Shown here piece after piece: positions 61,001 to 64,000 of a stretch of 64,000 nucleotides of DNA. The DNA lies in contig NZ_CBYO010000020.1 of NCBI RefSeq assembly GCF_000577245.1, positions 220,871-284,870 on the forward strand. The letters run 5' to 3'. The notes under the pieces are model-generated. The model was not told where the DNA came from. It did no database searches and saw only the letters and a list, made by a program, of their open reading frames with translations. The translations under genes and the position numbers were made by a program. This stretch comes from Paucisalibacillus algeriensis. Its GTDB lineage: Bacteria > Bacillota > Bacilli > Bacillales > Amphibacillaceae. The number at the start of each line of letters is the position of its first letter. Position 1 is the first letter of the stretch.

Positions 61001-64000
61001 AAAATAATCGATGGACCAGGTGCTGGTGATTTAACAGATCAAGCTGGTGACGATGCAGGTCATTATGATCAAGAAAATAATAAAGTAATTATTGAGTTAG
61101 GAGATTTACCTAACACGAATGATTTACCAGATGGAATTACAATTCAGTTTAAAGTAATGGCAATTGACACGGATACCGAAAGCGTGGTTTCTAACAAAGC
61201 ATTAATCAACTATGAGAATCTATTAACTAATGAAAGTGAAACAACCGAAACAAATGAAACAACGAGTACAATTCTACCGAGGGAAGAAATAAATGCATGC
61301 CTTAATCCAGTAGCTCTGGTTAATGGTAGCTTTGAAGATCCCGTAGTAGTTGGAAGTGAATATAGCATTGATAATGGTAGCTATGTCTATGGACTTTTTC
61401 CTCAAGATGTAGTTCCTGGATGGAAAACGACAGCAAGTGATGGTTTGATTGAACTATGGGATGAAAGTGTTGCTAACCATCCTTTTAAAGGGATAGTCGG
61501 CGGAGTTCCGGATGGAAAGCAAGTCGCTGAATTGAATGCCAATGAGGCAAGTGCATTATATCAAGATGTCAGCACAACACCAGGACAAACGATTTATTGG
61601 CGTTTAAAACATCAAGGAGGGGCTGACGTCGATACAATGGTAGTGAAAATTGGATCGGCAGACTTATCCCCCGACCAATTACCAGTAGTAGCTTCATTAG
61701 AAACTGGACCAGACGAATGGAAACAGTACTCAGGTATCTATACTGTACCATTTGGGCAAACAGCAACAAGATTCTCATTTGAATCAACCGATTTAAATGA
61801 TCCTTATATGGGGAATATCTTAGATGATATATTTCTCGGTACAGAGCCTTGTGTTGTTGGTGAAAAGTCTGTATCCCCAAATGACAGTGTTTATGCTGGA
61901 GATGAGCTAACGTATGAAGTGACAATGAAAAATCATGGTGGAGATGTTGCGGCGAATACCATCTTTGAAGATGCTATTCCTACAGGTACCGAATATGTAC
62001 CAGGTTCATTGAAAATCATTGATGGGCCAGGTGCAGGAGATTTAACGGATCAAGCAGGTGACGATGCAGGTCGATACGATGAGGAAAATAATAAAGTGAT
62101 CATTGAATTAGGTGATTTGCCTAATACAAACGAATTACCAGATGGGGTTACCGTACAATTTAAGGTAAGAGCGTTAGTAGATGATACCATCAGTGAAATT
62201 ACGAATAAGGCACAAATTGGCTATGACAATCTATTAACCAATGAAAGTGAAACAACAGAATCCAATGAGACAACTACAGGGCTTACGTATCATAGTCCGG
62301 TGTTAGACTCGCAAAAAGAAGCAGAGATAGCGCAAAAAGCGGAAGGGAACACCGATCTGGAACACCCGGAAGTAGGTGATACACTTCTTTATACGATACA
62401 AACACGTAATACAATTACAAACAGTCTTGTTAAAAATCTTATCATCCACGATTCTATTCCAGAAGGATTGGAATATGTCCCAGGAAGTTTAATAGTAGAC
62501 AATCAGGCTGTTACTGATGAAGAAGGTGACGATGCTGGTCACATTCTGAATGGTCAAGTGGTTGGACAATTGGGTGATATAACCGATACGGAATGGCATA
62601 CAGTAACCTTCCAAGTCATAGTTGGGGAAGGTCAAGCAAGTCAAGATATTATCAACACTGCAATAGTGGATGGGGATAATGTCGATACGCCAGACGAACC
62701 AGAGCATGAATTGTTAGTCTATCCGAGATATCCAGCACTAGAATCGGAGAAAACATCTAGCATCGTAGAAAAAGGAGAAGGTAATTCGAACGTGGAAGCT
62801 TATCAAGTAGGCGATACGATAGAATATACCATTCGAGCGCGGAATACCGTAAAGGAAAGTCTATTGACCAATTTTAGAATTACGGATGTGTTACCAGAAG
62901 GACTTACTCTTGTAGAAGGCAGCTTGGAAGCGAGCAATGGTGGAACAGCTGATTTCACGAACGGTGCCATCACAGCAAACTTCGGGGATGTACAGGATAT
63001 AGAATGGCGTACTGTTACATTCCAAGCTACGATTGATTCTGGTCAAGTTGGAAATATACTTCGAAATGTCGCAACGGTAGAAGGTGACAATCTCGACGAA
63101 CCAGATTATCCGGAAAACGAATATACTGTGGAACCTAGAGAACCTGTATTGGAGTCAGATAAGACCTTTGTTTTGACAGAAAAAGCAGTAGGAAATACAG
63201 ATGAAACACATCCAGAAGTTGGAGATACATTAACCTATATTATTTTGACACGTAACTCGATAACGGATAGCTTAATCGAAAATCTTACCATTCGTGATCA
63301 TATTCCAGAAGGATTGGAATATATCCCAGGTACTATAGAAGTAGACGGAGAAATTGTCACTGACGAAGATGATAGCGATGTCGGTCACAATCTGAATGGT
63401 GAAGTCGTTGGACAATTTGGCGATATTACAGACACGGAATGGCACACGCTTTCCTTCCAAGTCATCGTTGGGGAAGGACAAGCAAGTAAAGATATTATCA
63501 ACAAGGCAAAGGTTGATGGGGATAATGTCGATACGCCAGATGAACCAGAGCATGAATTGCTAGTCTATCCAAGGTATCCAGCATTAGAATCGGAAAAAAC
63601 ATCTAGCATCTTAGAAAAAGGAGAAGGCAATTCGAACGCGGAAGCTTATCAAGTAGGCGATACCGTTGAATACATCATTCGGGCAAGGAATACTGTAAAA
63701 GAAAGTCTAGTAACTAACTTTGGAATAACGGATGTATTACCAACAGGACTTACTTTTGTAGAAGGAAGTCTTGAAGTTAGTCATGAAGGTACTGGTGAGT
63801 ATACTAACGGTACTATTACTGCGAACTTTGGTGATGTATCGGATACCGAATGGCGTACTGTAACGTTCCAAGCAATCATTGATTCCGGTCAAGTTGGAAA
63901 TACACTGCAAAATATCGCTACAGTAGACGGTGACAATTTAGAAGTTCCAGATAAACCGGAAAATGAAATAATAGTAGAACCTAGAGTTCCAGCTTTAGAA
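58007..64000 (+). CDS. Giant secreted surface protein, L-type lectin plus DUF11 repeats (truncated at right end)
   Basis: An open frame of 1998 codons from ATG 58007 (AAAGGGGG before it) runs out of the window without a stop. Signal peptide 1-43 (cleavage after VFA). L-type (legume) lectin domain about 50-291 (IGIAQNGELV, AGFTGSTGSPNYENHDIHSW). Ig-like domain 292-391. Pro/Glu linker 403-421. Then three modules, each a Cys-bracketed jelly-roll-like domain (VALFNGSFEEP to GTEPC) followed by a DUF11 domain (TYEVTIKNQGGDIAA). From about 1427, tandem DUF11 domains in pairs (282 residues per pair) with at least four in view. Typical of a wall-anchored sugar-binding adhesin; the anchor lies outside the window. 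Confidence 0.85.
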   Translation, partial: MKLKRKWRKSTNYISVCLLILLVIFNSVFPSIALLTPAKEVFAEDVKVTNANSNWLTYKFDEFSNNNFNQLFTANGSAGVPEGSDFIRLTPAEQVQTGAVFNNEKICPVNNYSFSTAFSFMMSNPSAEGPSDGMTFTLQTGTTSQLVPGGSLGYYGLSPSFTIKYDTFLNDVYNDPSSNYIGIAQNGELVNKDGWYTDLNQYNAENGTNFVLSNGTMYYTWIDYDSSAQNVQVHLGTSPDRASANKVLDVNGIDLSTIFGGQPIHAGFTGSTGSPNYENHDIHSWYFVNNYAPITTLNPQNDYKQAPSSVALTTEPTSDPGVYNVTATLTDSLGNPVSGAFPDSFATSSGELTGPNGEPLTDLVSDAEGNIHAVLVNADHSTDVTVSASVNCIEVSETIPASEQPPEVEDPPVVEEPPAGSCPTPVALFNGSFEEPPGPGSMNGTFGYYEYEVPGWNTTDDTGGVKWIEIWDYKEGYPEGVVGLYPAPPDGNRYAELNASGNGMLYQDVQTTPGQTIYWRLSHKGLTGVDTMQLRIGPVTDNPFDTSVIEQMSDGNTAWGTYTGTYTVPAGQTSTRFGFEAVSTANGSIGHGNHIDDIFLGTEPCIVADKTVAPEGEVYAGQELTYEVTIKNQGGDIAAGTTFEDVIPVGTEYVPGSLKIIAGPGTGDLTDEVGDDAGRFDGEKVIIELGDLPNTTNLPDGITVQFKVRALDTDTESVVSNKALINYDNLLTNESETTETNETTTTVLPREEINACAAPVALINGSFEEPAHSPEYPTGPGYFSIDQSFVPGWQTTDSTGRMEIFNKSLMDKITPGSYEDQQGLKNEVIHGKQFAELNSKEPAQLYQDVETTPGQVIYWRLAHKGRLGDDTMAVKIGSAEVAPRNLSTIEEITTGKDTWQYYSGMYTVPADQIVTRFGFESIFAAGGNPAAGNFLDDIFLGTEPCVVAEKTVSPEGEVFAGQELTYEITVQNNGGDIAASTVVEDAIPAGTEYVPGSLKIIDGPGAGDLTDQAGDDAGHYDQENNKVIIELGDLPNTNDLPDGITIQFKVMAIDTDTESVVSNKALINYENLLTNESETTETNETTSTILPREEINACLNPVALVNGSFEDPVVVGSEYSIDNGSYVYGLFPQDVVPGWKTTASDGLIELWDESVANHPFKGIVGGVPDGKQVAELNANEASALYQDVSTTPGQTIYWRLKHQGGADVDTMVVKIGSADLSPDQLPVVASLETGPDEWKQYSGIYTVPFGQTATRFSFESTDLNDPYMGNILDDIFLGTEPCVVGEKSVSPNDSVYAGDELTYEVTMKNHGGDVAANTIFEDAIPTGTEYVPGSLKIIDGPGAGDLTDQAGDDAGRYDEENNKVIIELGDLPNTNELPDGVTVQFKVRALVDDTISEITNKAQIGYDNLLTNESETTESNETTTGLTYHSPVLDSQKEAEIAQKAEGNTDLEHPEVGDTLLYTIQTRNTITNSLVKNLIIHDSIPEGLEYVPGSLIVDNQAVTDEEGDDAGHILNGQVVGQLGDITDTEWHTVTFQVIVGEGQASQDIINTAIVDGDNVDTPDEPEHELLVYPRYPALESEKTSSIVEKGEGNSNVEAYQVGDTIEYTIRARNTVKESLLTNFRITDVLPEGLTLVEGSLEASNGGTADFTNGAITANFGDVQDIEWRTVTFQATIDSGQVGNILRNVATVEGDNLDEPDYPENEYTVEPREPVLESDKTFVLTEKAVGNTDETHPEVGDTLTYIILTRNSITDSLIENLTIRDHIPEGLEYIPGTIEVDGEIVTDEDDSDVGHNLNGEVVGQFGDITDTEWHTLSFQVIVGEGQASKDIINKAKVDGDNVDTPDEPEHELLVYPRYPALESEKTSSILEKGEGNSNAEAYQVGDTVEYIIRARNTVKESLVTNFGITDVLPTGLTFVEGSLEVSHEGTGEYTNGTITANFGDVSDTEWRTVTFQAIIDSGQVGNTLQNIATVDGDNLEVPDKPENEIIVEPRVPALE
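59288..62275 (+). repeat. Three repeats of about 1.0 kb inside the adhesin gene
   Basis: AATGGTAGTTTTGAAGA-type starts occur at 59294, 60296 and 61322, so the spacing is 1002 and 1026 bp. Each copy encodes one Cys-bracketed domain and one DUF11 domain. The DUF11 parts are the most alike at DNA level. Confidence 0.8.
62284..63975 (+). repeat. Two tandem 846-bp repeats inside the adhesin gene
   Basis: CCAGAAGGATTGGAATAT occurs at 62459 and 63305, and GAATCGGA at 62741 and 63587; both give a period of 846 bp, exactly 282 codons. Long stretches are nearly identical, and the start of a third unit is cut by the window end. Confidence 0.85.

Noticed and set aside
59143..63553. Several minus-strand open frames of 60-118 codons inside the adhesin gene
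   Set aside because: They lie antisense to a continuous, domain-rich frame, have no ribosome sites, and recur because the underlying DNA is repeated.

Overview
The window looks like chromosomal DNA of a low-GC, endospore-forming member of the Bacillaceae (Oceanobacillus/Virgibacillus-like; genus not provable from the sequence). The reasons are strong AGGAGG-type ribosome sites, frequent GTG/TTG starts, a T-box leader, a cre-like site, and the sporulation pair prkA and yhbH. I see no rRNA, tRNA, CRISPR array or intact insertion sequence.

Layout. 0.3-6 kb: a small CPCC zinc-ribbon-like protein, an amidohydrolase paired with an uncharacterised permease, a small membrane protein and a membrane GGDEF cyclase. 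6-15 kb: accessory genes, namely a VOC protein divergent from an ECF-type sigma factor, a SnoaL-like protein, membrane proteins, a soluble PQQ-dehydrogenase-like protein, DUF3291, a LURP-one-like protein, two GNATs and a broken NUDIX gene. 14.5-19.7 kb: a CofE-like ligase divergent from a LysR regulator, a lipoprotein, and brnQ behind an isoleucine-type T-box. 20-23 kb: two GC-rich repeat copies in inverted orientation, then a MerR (TipAS-like)-ABC ATPase-permease operon with a 19-bp-spacer promoter. 23-33 kb: core metabolism (aspA, mqo, pncB-nadE) with membrane proteins, a universal stress protein and a methyltransferase. 34.7-39.8 kb: a chitobiose-type module, with ChbG deacetylase and a GntR regulator divergent from a GH4 glucosidase and PTS IIC-IIA-IIB. 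39.8-50.5 kb: a thioesterase behind a cobalamin riboswitch, small lipoproteins, an FMN reductase, a LysM amidase, a tyrosine phosphatase, an APC permease, a six-repeat propeller lectin, a TerC protein, and a nitrilase-GNAT-LysE run. 50.7-55.2 kb: a YebC protein, prkA and yhbH. 55.3-64 kb: a small matrixin-type protease, a lipoprotein, a plasmid-type S1/replication-relaxation pair, and a giant surface protein of at least 1998 residues that runs off the right end.

How genes work together. The GntR/ChbG/GH4/PTS genes form a complete route for taking up and splitting a beta-linked disaccharide, most likely chitobiose. PncB and NadE form the nicotinate-to-NAD salvage route. The MerR/ABC operon looks like a self-contained drug sensor and exporter. 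PrkA and YhbH belong to the mother-cell sporulation programme.

The most interesting items are the giant lectin/DUF11 adhesin and its DNA-level repeats, the cobalamin riboswitch with no cobalamin gene behind it, the Tyr-rich propeller lectin without a signal peptide, the ECF sigma factor with a VOC-like tail, and the mobile-element-type gene pair beside the adhesin.
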